Under the pieces are notes generated by a model that was not told the origin of the DNA, searched no databases, and worked only from the letters and a program-made list of their open reading frames with translations. The position numbers were made by a program, and so were the translations under genes. From Alloprevotella tannerae (GTDB lineage Bacteria > Bacteroidota > Bacteroidia > Bacteroidales > Bacteroidaceae), in contig JABZGR010000012.1 in assembly GCA_015259125.1 (NCBI GenBank), positions 1-52,496 of the forward strand: DNA of 52,496 nucleotides. The letters are read 5' to 3'. Shown here piece after piece: positions 17,173 through 24,904 of the stretch. Every line of letters starts with the position of its first letter. Position 1 is the stretch's first letter.

Positions 17173-17706
17173 ATGATAAAGGCTGATGATTTGGTGCTGA
17201 TCGGCAAGATCACAAAGTTGCATGGTATAGATGGCGAAGTAGTCTGCCATTTTACCGACGACGTCTTTGATCGTGGCGACTCCGCCTTTCTCTTTCTTGA
17301 ACTTGATGGTCTGCCTGTTCCTTTTGAATGGGAAGAATACCGCTTCAAAGGCGCGGAAGATGCCCTTTTCAAGTTTGTGGAAGCTCCTGATGAGGCTTCG
17401 GCCCGCCATCTTATCGGCGCGAAAGTATATTATCCCAAAGAATTTATTCCCGAACTCGACGAAAGCGAAGGCCTGCCTTCCTATCGTGCGTTAATCGGTT
17501 TCCAAGTTAAAGATGCCGAGGGACATAGTTTGGGAGTAGTCAATGCCGTTGATGATTCGTCGGCTAATATCTTATTGACCGTTGTGGATGCTGAGGATCG
17601 CGTATTACTTCTGCCTTATCACGACGATTTTCTGCTTCATTTTGATTTAAGAGAACGCATCTTGCAACTCCGATTGCCCGAAGGACTTTTGGATTTGAAC
17701 GTATAA
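17173..17706 (+). CDS. rimM: Ribosome maturation factor RimM
   Basis: A 177-residue two-domain protein that binds ribosomal protein S19 and assists 16S rRNA processing and assembly of the 30S head. The N-terminal RimM domain starts LVLIGKITKLHGIDGEVVC (about 7-25), a good match to the conserved GxIxxxHGxxGEv motif. The C-terminal PRC-barrel part includes LIGFQVKDAEGHSLGVV (about 112-128) and ends LRLPEGLLDLN, typical of the family. It begins 1 bp after murA and is followed 4 bp later by dxr. Confidence 0.95.
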   Translation: MIKADDLVLIGKITKLHGIDGEVVCHFTDDVFDRGDSAFLFLELDGLPVPFEWEEYRFKGAEDALFKFVEAPDEASARHLIGAKVYYPKEFIPELDESEGLPSYRALIGFQVKDAEGHSLGVVNAVDDSSANILLTVVDAEDRVLLLPYHDDFLLHFDLRERILQLRLPEGLLDLNV

Positions 17707-17710
17707 AGCG

Positions 17711-18865
17711 ATGAGAAAAATAGCCTTACTCGGTTCTACCGGCTCAATTGGGACGCAGGCCTTAGATATTATTCGCGCCCACAGCGATCTCTTCGAAGCC
17801 TACCTGCTTACGGCTAACGACAATGCCGATCTGCTGATTCGGCAGGCACGAGAGTTTGAGCCCGATAGCGTCGTGATTGCCAACGCAGACAAATACGATT
17901 ACGTCAGCGAGGCCCTGGCCGATTTGCCCATCAAGGTTTATGCCGGTGCCGATGCCATTTGCGACGTCGTGACCGCAAGCCCTATAGATATTGTCTTGAC
18001 TGCAATGGTCGGCTTCTCCGGCTTGCGCCCTACGGTTGCAGCCTTGAAAGCCGGCAAGGCAATTGCCTTAGCCAACAAAGAGACGCTTGTTGTGGCCGGT
18101 GAGATTATCACCCGCTTGGCCTTGGATAATAAATGCCCGCTGCTTCCCGTTGATAGCGAACATTCGGCGATCTTTCAATGCCTAACGGGTAGTGGCAACA
18201 ATCCGGTTGAAGCCCTGCTTCTTACGGCTTCCGGCGGTCCTTTCCGTCAAATGGATGCCGCCGCCTTGGCCCGCGTCACGGCAGCCCAAGCCCTAAAGCA
18301 CCCCAATTGGGTAATGGGCGCGAAGATTACGATTGACTCCGCCTCCATGATGAACAAAGGCTTTGAGATGATCGAAGCAAAATGGCTCTTTGGCGTGCAG
18401 CCTGAAGCCATCGAGATCGTTGTTCATCCGGAGAGCATCATTCATTCAGCCGTGCGCTATGCCGATGGCGCCGTCATAGCTCAGATGGGCTTGCCCGATA
18501 TGCACTTGCCCATCAGCTACGCCTTTAGTTATCCGCGTCGCCTGCCTATTTCCGGTGAGCGGATGGACCTCTTTCGCTTGGGCAGCCTTCATTTTGAGCG
18601 GCCCGACGTTGAGCGTTTTCCCTGTCTCCGCTTAGCTTATGCCGCTGTGAATCGTGGTGGCAACGCGCCTTGCGTACTAAATGCCGCCAACGAAGTAGTT
18701 AATCTCGCCTTTCGCGAAGGGCGCATCGCCTTTCCACAGATGGCGGAGATCATAAATGAGACCATGGCTCGCACACATTATATAAATACCCCCACTTTAG
18801 ACGATTATTTTGAAACAGACAGCGAAGCGCGCCGCATAGCCGCTTCACTTATTCCCAATACATAA
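17711..18865 (+). CDS. dxr: 1-deoxy-D-xylulose 5-phosphate reductoisomerase
   Basis: A 384-residue NADPH-dependent enzyme that converts DXP to MEP, the second step of the non-mevalonate isoprenoid pathway. The nucleotide-binding start KIALLGSTGSIGTQALDII (residues 3-21), ALANKETLVVAG (about 117-128), PVDSEHSAIFQCL (about 145-157) and the metal/substrate region KITIDSASMMNKGFEMIEA (about 200-218) are all present, with no gaps. Length is typical. It starts 4 bp after rimM and is followed by rseP 16 bp later, consistent with one operon. Confidence 0.97.
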   Translation: MRKIALLGSTGSIGTQALDIIRAHSDLFEAYLLTANDNADLLIRQAREFEPDSVVIANADKYDYVSEALADLPIKVYAGADAICDVVTASPIDIVLTAMVGFSGLRPTVAALKAGKAIALANKETLVVAGEIITRLALDNKCPLLPVDSEHSAIFQCLTGSGNNPVEALLLTASGGPFRQMDAAALARVTAAQALKHPNWVMGAKITIDSASMMNKGFEMIEAKWLFGVQPEAIEIVVHPESIIHSAVRYADGAVIAQMGLPDMHLPISYAFSYPRRLPISGERMDLFRLGSLHFERPDVERFPCLRLAYAAVNRGGNAPCVLNAANEVVNLAFREGRIAFPQMAEIINETMARTHYINTPTLDDYFETDSEARRIAASLIPNT

Positions 18866-18881
18866 AACAAAAGAAAATCCG

Positions 18882-20264
18882 ATGGAAGCATTTTTGATTC
18901 GCGCACTACAATTGATATTGTGTTTCTCCATACTGATCTTCCTCCACGAAGGCGGCCATTTCTTGGCAGCTCGCTTGTTTAAGATCCGTGTGGAAAAGTT
19001 TGCCCTCTTCTTTGATCCCTGGTTCAGCTTGTTTAAGTTTAAGCCCAAGAAAGGTGATACTACCTATGTGCTCGGTTGGTTGCCGCTTGGCGGCTACGTA
19101 AAAATAGCCGGTATGATTGATGAATCGATGGACAAAGAGCAGATGCAGCAACCCGTACAGCCGTGGGAGTTTCGCGCAAAGCCCGCTTGGCAGCGCCTGA
19201 TTGTGATGCTGGCCGGCGTATTCGTCAATTTCATTCTCGCCCTTTTTATCTATGCAATGATACTCTTTACTTGGGGCGACACCTACGTGCCTATGCGCAA
19301 CATAGACCAAGGTTTTGCCTTCAATGAGCGAGCCCGTCAGTTTGGATTCCAAAATGGCGATATCCCCCTCCGCACCGACAAGGTCACGTTCGAACGTTTC
19401 GACTCCAATGAGAGCATGGGCGACGTCTATCGCGGCATCAGTGAAGCGCGAAGCGTCACTGTGTTGCGGCAAGGTAAAGAAGTGACCCTCTCTCTACCCG
19501 GTGAGATCAATATGATTCAAATGATGAAAGAAGAGCCGCCCTTCCTGCTGCCCTTATCTACTGCCGTTGTCGACAGTCTTCCCGCCGGCAGTCCGGCCGC
19601 TAAGGCCGGCGTGCGCGTAGGCGACAGTTTGGTGTCCTACAATGGTGCGCCTTGCACAACGTGGAACGAATACACCGACATCCGTGCCCGCATGGAAGAC
19701 GTTTTGGCGTCGAAAAAGCCCGCCGATTCCCTTCGTCTGCGCCAAGTGACGCTCGTCGTGGCGCGTGCAGCCACCGGCGTGCGCGATACTTTGCGCTTCC
19801 AATTGACGCCGGAGTATGCTTTGGGCATCTCTCACTATAGTCCGTTCAAGAACTACAAGACCGTTACGAAGAACTACACCTTCCTATCTTCCTTCCCTGC
19901 CGGATTCTCTCACGGATGGCACGTATTAAAAGGCTACGTTACTGACTTGAAGTACATCTTTACGAAAGACGGCGCCAAGAGTATTGGTAGTTTTGGCACG
20001 ATCGGCTCACTTTTCCCTACCACGTGGGTATGGGAGCGTTTTTGGGAGCTAACGGCGTTTATTTCGCTGATGTTGGCGTTTATGAATATCCTGCCTATTC
20101 CCGCACTTGATGGAGGTCACGCCTTCTTCCTTCTTTATGAGGTGATCACGCGCCGCAAGCCGAGCGACAAGTTTATGGAAAACGCTGAAAAAATCGGCAT
20201 CTTCCTCCTCTTAGGCTTGATGGCTTACGCCTTGTTCAATGATGTCTTGAAGTTTATTTTCTAA
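18882..20264 (+). CDS. rseP: Site-2 intramembrane metalloprotease RseP
   Basis: A 460-residue inner-membrane zinc protease that cleaves transmembrane segments of regulatory proteins such as anti-sigma factors. The zinc motif HEGGH (H22, E23, H26) lies in the first membrane segment, and the second ligand motif NILPIPALDGGH is at about 402-413. Between them are PDZ-like regions, one recognisable at AVVDSLPAGSPAAKAGVRVG (about 229-248). A membrane segment at about 112-128 and one at the C-terminus complete the fold. It follows dxr, as in many bacteria. No gene for its anti-sigma substrate is visible in the window. Confidence 0.95.
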   Translation: MEAFLIRALQLILCFSILIFLHEGGHFLAARLFKIRVEKFALFFDPWFSLFKFKPKKGDTTYVLGWLPLGGYVKIAGMIDESMDKEQMQQPVQPWEFRAKPAWQRLIVMLAGVFVNFILALFIYAMILFTWGDTYVPMRNIDQGFAFNERARQFGFQNGDIPLRTDKVTFERFDSNESMGDVYRGISEARSVTVLRQGKEVTLSLPGEINMIQMMKEEPPFLLPLSTAVVDSLPAGSPAAKAGVRVGDSLVSYNGAPCTTWNEYTDIRARMEDVLASKKPADSLRLRQVTLVVARAATGVRDTLRFQLTPEYALGISHYSPFKNYKTVTKNYTFLSSFPAGFSHGWHVLKGYVTDLKYIFTKDGAKSIGSFGTIGSLFPTTWVWERFWELTAFISLMLAFMNILPIPALDGGHAFFLLYEVITRRKPSDKFMENAEKIGIFLLLGLMAYALFNDVLKFIF

Positions 20265-20342
20265 CACCCCCAAGCGCTTCGGAATGGGTTCGTTAAGGGC
20301 CCGTTTCGGCGCCATAACCCTTTACCTTGCTCGTCTACGAAG

Positions 20343-21419
20343 ATGAATTACATTGGTTCCAAGCGTACTTTGCTGCCCTTTATCGACCAATGCATTACGT
20401 CCATCGCAGGTGACGCGGCACGAAGTGGGACATTTTGCGACCTTTTTGCCGGAACGGGCATCGTCGGCCGCTTTTATAAGTCGCAAGGTTGCAGTGTGAT
20501 GGCCAACGATTGGCAGTTTTACGGCTTCGTACTCAATCAGCATTATATCGGCAACTGTTCTCTGCCGGCTTTCTCCGGCTTGATGCCCCACATACCGACA
20601 CTTACGACGACCGCCCTCCCTGAAAGAGGGGCGGTCGTTTGTCGTTTCCTTGAAAATCTTCCACCTGCGGAGGGCTTTGTCTCGCGTCATTTTTGTCCGG
20701 GTGGGACCACTAATGACGCCGCGCAAAGAATCTACTTCAGCGATGCCAACGGCCGGCGCTGCGATGCCATCCGCCGGCAGATTGACGCGTGGCTACGCGC
20801 GGGGATGATCACCAAGGGAGAGTTTTATTTCCTCTTGACGACCCTTTTGGAGAATATGGACAGTGTGGCCAACACAGCTTCGATCTATGGGGCTTTTCTC
20901 AAAAAACTGAAACCCTCGGCCTTGCGTCCGCTCACGATGACGCCTGTCGAGTGCATCTTGAGTGAGCGTCCGCAACGTGTGTTTCAAAATGACGCCAACC
21001 AATTGATTGGCCGCTTGCAAACGGACATACTCTACCTTGACCCGCCTTACAACAATCGGCAATATGCTGCCAATTATCACGTCTTGGAAACCATCGCCCG
21101 CAACGACAGTCCGGCGCTATACGGCAAGACCGGTATGCGCGACTATGCGGATCGGCGCTCGGCCTATTGCTCTCGCCGCCACGTGCGCAAGGCCTTTGCC
21201 GACTTAATCGAACGCGCCAATGCGCGCTACGTATTTTTGAGTTACAATAATGAGGGTTTGCTCTCCTTTGACGACATACAGCAGGTTATGGAGCGCCGCG
21301 GGCGCTACGGCCGGTTTGAACAACCTTACGGACGCTTCCAAGCTGACCGCCCTTCGGCTGAACGGCAAATCAAGGCCACGCAAACCACGGAATATATCCA
21401 TTATCTTATCGTAGAATAA
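20343..21419 (+). CDS. Orphan DNA adenine methyltransferase (D12 class)
   Basis: A 358-residue N6-adenine DNA methyltransferase. The N-terminal MNYIGSKRTLLPFI and motif I DLFAGTGIVG (from D33) bind SAM, and the catalytic motif IV is DPPY (D233-Y236) in LYLDPPYNNRQYAANYH. The order fits Dam-like D12-class enzymes. An insert of about 100 residues between the motifs probably forms the target-recognition region. No restriction endonuclease is next to it, so it may be an orphan epigenetic methylase, a phage-type enzyme or the remainder of an R-M pair. It starts 78 bp after rseP and ends before a strong terminator. The target site cannot be read from sequence; GATC is only a guess by analogy. Confidence 0.9.
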   Translation: MNYIGSKRTLLPFIDQCITSIAGDAARSGTFCDLFAGTGIVGRFYKSQGCSVMANDWQFYGFVLNQHYIGNCSLPAFSGLMPHIPTLTTTALPERGAVVCRFLENLPPAEGFVSRHFCPGGTTNDAAQRIYFSDANGRRCDAIRRQIDAWLRAGMITKGEFYFLLTTLLENMDSVANTASIYGAFLKKLKPSALRPLTMTPVECILSERPQRVFQNDANQLIGRLQTDILYLDPPYNNRQYAANYHVLETIARNDSPALYGKTGMRDYADRRSAYCSRRHVRKAFADLIERANARYVFLSYNNEGLLSFDDIQQVMERRGRYGRFEQPYGRFQADRPSAERQIKATQTTEYIHYLIVE

Positions 21420-21460
21420 GTAGGGCGTCACGCGGCGAACCCTCGACTTCTTTATGCGAC

Positions 21461-21497
21461 AAGCAGACGCCGACTGAGTCGGACGCCTGCTTTTTTG
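21461..21497 (+). terminator. Terminator after the adenine methyltransferase
   Basis: AAGCAGACG (21461-21469) and CGCCTGCTT (about 21485-21493) pair with one mismatch around the inner stem CCGA/TCGG, followed by TTTT. It starts 41 bp after the methyltransferase stop. Confidence 0.85.
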
Positions 21498-21630
21498 ATA
21501 ATCGCTGCTGCATCGCCGCGCCCGTCTGCGTTGGGATATCGGCCGCCCCATTTCCATTGTCTGAAGCATTGCTCCGTAGCCGATTTAATTTGAACAGCTG
21601 CGCCTTACATCCCCCTTGCGACCCTTGCGC

Positions 21631-21718
21631 TCGTGAGGTGAAACCTTTTTCATCACGAGATGAAACCTTTTTTATCGTGAGCGCACACCTTTATTCTCGT
21701 GATAAAAAAGGGGATAGT
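21631..21718 (+). repeat. 22-bp array of the TCRYGA family (array C)
   Basis: Boxes TCGTGA, TCACGA, TCGTGA and TCGTGA start at 21631, 21653, 21675 and 21697, exactly 22 bp apart. The 16 bases between boxes share a pattern ending in CCTTTTT (e.g. GGTGAAACCTTTTTCA). The TCACGA at 21653 is the reverse complement of its neighbours' box while the intervening pattern keeps its direction. It lies in the long gap after the adenine methyltransferase. Confidence 0.88.
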
Positions 21719-22613
21719 TACGTGCGGGGTGTTGCCATTTAGCGGCTCTCTACTAAATTGTTCAACGCTTTGCGGGGCGAAAATACTTTCGCCGGCCGTT
21801 CGCTTGCTGACCTTTGGCAGTTTTGGGCGTAGGGATGCAAGAAATTGTAAAAGATATTTGAGCTGATTCGAAGCGTGTGTGACCTTAAGGCCTTACTTTT
21901 AGCCAAGATTTTGGGAGAAAACGATCTATTGTCCATATACTCTAAAACGAGTATTAGCGTTCGTCGGCGCTAAAATGGGCGGCCGGAGGTAGATTAGCTG
22001 TTGGTCGCTAAAAAATATATAGATGAGCGGCGGTTCGGATAGGATGTTAAAGCCTTAAATAATAATGGTTTATTCCTTTTTTTTCGCTTACCGCATTCCC
22101 TATTCTGTCGATTGCTTTGTCTGAGTTTACCCTGCGTTGTACGGAAGCCATCATAGTCGCACAATGAAAATATTTGCTAAAAAGTGGCTTTGGTCTTGCC
22201 TTTTCTATACCTACTATTAGGTAATGGCCGGCAAATCTTTGTCTGTGCGTATCTCCCCATAAATGAGGATGTGCGCGATAGGGTGAAAAATTACTGAAAT
22301 GTCAATAAAACGGCAAGCTCCTGCGTGCGAATGAAACGCAAGACTGCGGCGCGGCAAGTAGGCGCTAAGTCGGCAAATCACAAACAAAAAGATTGAAAGA
22401 TGGACAAAAGGCAAGCGGGTGAGCGTTTAGATTGTACGCAATGGCGGCGGAAGCTTGTCAGCATAAACACTCTTTTGTGTCATCTTTGTCCTTGTAGGGC
22501 GGAAAAGACGTAGTACTTCTCCTTGCATTCGTCCATAAAAAAACTGCCATAAACCGTGCGGCCTGTTTTGCCGTACTTGTTCGGTCGGGAATCAAAATCC
22601 CTAATAATGAGTA
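21719..22613. other. Long non-coding gap
   Basis: About 900 bases before the haem-operon promoter. Open frames here are short and show no known motif. I see no tRNA, terminator or clear repeat beyond array C. A small structured RNA cannot be excluded. Confidence 0.5.
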
Positions 22614-22644
22614 TTGACCAGCTTGATCGAAGTGCGTACTTTTG
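22614..22644 (+). promoter_or_regulatory. Promoter of the haem-acquisition operon
   Basis: TTG at 22614-22616, 20 bases, then TACTTTTG at 22637-22644: a textbook Bacteroidetes promoter. Transcription would start near 22651, about 19 nt before the first ATG at 22670. No Fur-box-like palindrome is evident over it. Confidence 0.85.
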
Positions 22645-22669
22645 CACTCGGTTTTTATTAAACATTTAT

Positions 22670-23167
22670 ATGATTACGTTATTTACATACAAAAAGAGTA
22701 GGGTGGTGCGCTTGTTCGCCTGCACGCTTTTGGCCTTTTGCAGCTCTCTGGGCGCTTGGGCAATAGATCATGTGAAGGTAGTCGACGCTAACGGCGCAGC
22801 CACTTATTTTAAGTTGGCCGAAAAGCCGGTCGTATCTTTCTCAGCTACATCACTCGTGCTCACGACGACGCAAGGGACGGTAGAATATCCCATTGCAGAC
22901 TATCGCTCGTTTGAGTTTGCCGATCCTACCGACGGCATCAATCCGGCAGAGACCACATTCGGCACGCCGATTTTCTCATTTGGCGAAACGCTGAGTGGCG
23001 AACAGTTGCAGCCGGGCACGCCGGTCGTTGTCTATGACAGCAAGGGCCGCATCGTAGGCCGGCAAAACGCCGACGCACAAGGACGCGTAGCCATTGCCCT
23101 CGGCAATTCGGCAGGTATATTCATTGTAAAAACAGCAACAAAATCTTTCAAATTCATCAAGAAATGA
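22670..23167 (+). CDS. Small secreted protein with T9SS-like C-terminal domain
   Basis: A 165-residue exported protein, first gene of the haem operon. The N-terminus (LFACTLLAFCSSLGAWA) is a signal peptide. The middle (IDHVKVVDANGAATYF...YRSFEFAD) is a short beta-rich repeat-like segment also seen at the start of the next gene product (SVTINKTDGSKVTF...IKNIEF). The C-terminus (VVVYDSKGRIVGRQ...GIFIVKTATKSFKFIK) matches the beta-sandwich pattern of T9SS sorting domains. The frame opens upstream at 22556, but the promoter at 22637-22644 makes the ATG at 22670 the start. Its stop overlaps the next start (ATGA). Function unknown; probably a surface part of haem uptake. Confidence 0.75.
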   Translation: MITLFTYKKSRVVRLFACTLLAFCSSLGAWAIDHVKVVDANGAATYFKLAEKPVVSFSATSLVLTTTQGTVEYPIADYRSFEFADPTDGINPAETTFGTPIFSFGETLSGEQLQPGTPVVVYDSKGRIVGRQNADAQGRVAIALGNSAGIFIVKTATKSFKFIKK

Positions 23168-24093
23168 AAAAGTTATTCTTACTTCTCTGCATAGCTTTGG
23201 CCGGACAAAAAGGCCTTGCACAATCTGTAACCATCAATAAGACCGATGGTTCAAAGGTGACGTTTACCGCTGCGGAAATCAAAAACATTGAGTTTAACGC
23301 CGGTGCGCAGCAAGCCGACACGACGCTCTTCCATACCTATAAAGGTTACATCACGGTGACGAACAGCATGTTTCAGAACAAGTACTTCGGCGACAAAGCT
23401 GAGATTCGCGTGCTTAAAACGGGCGAAAAATATCTCTGTCGCTTCGTAGACCCGCAATGGGGCGACGGCCTGTTCAGCTTGGATATGCAAGGTCAGAACA
23501 TGTCCGGTACGGGTAAGATTAAAATTGCCAGCCCCGGTGGCAGCGCAAAAGAATATGAGGCTTCTTACAAAGGCACTATGCGCAACGTAGTCTTCACGAT
23601 TCCTGCATTGATGGGAGGTACGACGATCAATTGGACCTATGGTCCTGCACCGACAACGTCGGGCATTGCCGGCGAGTACAAAGGTACGGACGTAATCAAA
23701 GTGGGTAGCGCTTTTGGTCCGTTTACCGTGACGGATGCCGTTTACAAGGTAGTTGCCAACGCCGATGGTACGATCAATGTTACCATTCCTGAGGAGCAAT
23801 ACAACGGCACGCCGATGGGCGACTTGACGCTGAGCAGTTTTACGATCAGTAACATTGCGCTCGAAGAGGCCTCAAAGGCATACGTTCGCGATTATAGTGC
23901 CGATGGTATCAAAGCTCATTTTACAGCCAAGAAGGATGGCAAAACGGTGATGGATAAAGAATACGAATTTAAGAAGGCAAAGATTACGTTGAAACTGACT
24001 GAAGACGGAAAATTGTCAATCGTAAACGGCTTCCAACTGGGTGCAATGCCTTTCCCCATCACGGCTACATATACAGGCGAAAAAACGAACTAA
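23164..24093 (+). CDS. Calycin-like (lipocalin-fold) secreted protein
   Basis: A 309-residue exported protein with signal peptide MKKLFLLLCIALAGQKGLAQ. After a short N-terminal module (about 21-48) come two segments that look like calycin-type beta-barrels: about 55-155 (YKGYITVTNSMFQNKYFGDK...TGKIKIASPGG) and about 165-300 (GIAGEYKGTDVIKVGS...MPFPITATYTGE). Calycin-like domains in Bacteroidales are found next to HmuY-type genes and may bind hydrophobic ligands; haem or porphyrin is a guess here. It overlaps the previous gene by 4 bp and is followed 7 bp later by the HmuY-like gene, so translation is coupled. No sorting domain is visible, so it is probably periplasmic or lipid-free outer surface. 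Confidence 0.75.
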   Translation: MKKLFLLLCIALAGQKGLAQSVTINKTDGSKVTFTAAEIKNIEFNAGAQQADTTLFHTYKGYITVTNSMFQNKYFGDKAEIRVLKTGEKYLCRFVDPQWGDGLFSLDMQGQNMSGTGKIKIASPGGSAKEYEASYKGTMRNVVFTIPALMGGTTINWTYGPAPTTSGIAGEYKGTDVIKVGSAFGPFTVTDAVYKVVANADGTINVTIPEEQYNGTPMGDLTLSSFTISNIALEEASKAYVRDYSADGIKAHFTAKKDGKTVMDKEYEFKKAKITLKLTEDGKLSIVNGFQLGAMPFPITATYTGEKTN

Positions 24094-24100
24094 TTCAAGC

Positions 24101-24886
24101 ATGAAGCTTAGCTTACGCTATATCAGCATCGTTGCAGGCTGTGCGCTCCTTAGTGGGTTCACAGCTTGTAATGGTATCTTGGGCGGTATCTATGATGAGC
24201 CTAAAGACCAAACGGCGGTGGCGCCAAGTACGCTCTATGTAGACGCTTCCAGTTGGACGGACTGGTATTATGTAGACTTAGACTCGCTGGCGGCTCTGCA
24301 GGTGGCGGGAGATAGCGTCGGGCTGCACCACGCGCAAACCCATTTTACGCGCTTTCCCATCCCGACGACCGGCGACAGCGGCGATGGGCGGACGGGAACC
24401 TATACGTATTGGTTTGACGTCTTCGGTCAGGGCATTGCGCACAACGAAAAGCGTGATTTTACGCCGACCGATCGGCAGAAAGAACCGCCCTCGTGGACCT
24501 TTGCCGTGCATCGCGACAATGTACGCACGAACGGAGGAGCAGTGCTGGAGACGAACTACAACGATTTGAGTCAGTTGCCCGCAAGCAGTGGCGACTTCCT
24601 GGGCGCTACGTTTACGGAAGATGAATGGACGGAGAACGTCGTCTGGGTAGACCAAAGCCAGATGCTCAAAGAATTGATTGGTTGTCAGGGTATAAAAGCG
24701 AATACAGTACTTTCAAGTTGGCTCCGTCTGGAGATTCCACCGATGCCGCCGGCTTTTATCCATAATAAGCACGTCTTCATCTTGCGATTGAAGAACGGCC
24801 TTTATGCTGCACTCCAATTGGAAAACTATATCGGTGCGGACGGTAAGAAATGCAACTTGACCATTCGCTATAAATATCCCTATTAA
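24101..24886 (+). CDS. HmuY-family haem-binding lipoprotein
   Basis: A 261-residue predicted lipoprotein: hydrophobic start MKLSLRYISIVAGCALL and lipobox-like GFTAC, putting the lipidated cysteine at about residue 23. The segment WTFAVHRDNVRTNGGAVLE (about 133-151) matches the signature region of HmuY proteins, which grip haem between paired ligands and hand it to a TonB-dependent receptor. In P. gingivalis the ligands are two histidines; which residues act here cannot be read by eye. The receptor gene follows 18 bp downstream, the same order as hmuY-hmuR. Later hmuSTUV-type transport genes are absent from the window. The start was set at 24101 rather than the upstream ATG at 24041, which overlaps the previous gene. 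Confidence 0.85.
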   Translation: MKLSLRYISIVAGCALLSGFTACNGILGGIYDEPKDQTAVAPSTLYVDASSWTDWYYVDLDSLAALQVAGDSVGLHHAQTHFTRFPIPTTGDSGDGRTGTYTYWFDVFGQGIAHNEKRDFTPTDRQKEPPSWTFAVHRDNVRTNGGAVLETNYNDLSQLPASSGDFLGATFTEDEWTENVVWVDQSQMLKELIGCQGIKANTVLSSWLRLEIPPMPPAFIHNKHVFILRLKNGLYAALQLENYIGADGKKCNLTIRYKYPY

Positions 24887-24904
24887 TATTGTGAGAGTTA
24901 CACA

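Noticed and set aside
21719..22613. Riboswitch or structured RNA before the haem operon
   Set aside because: No conserved riboswitch core or terminator-type fold was seen; the promoter lies just 26 bp before the ATG, leaving no room for a leader.
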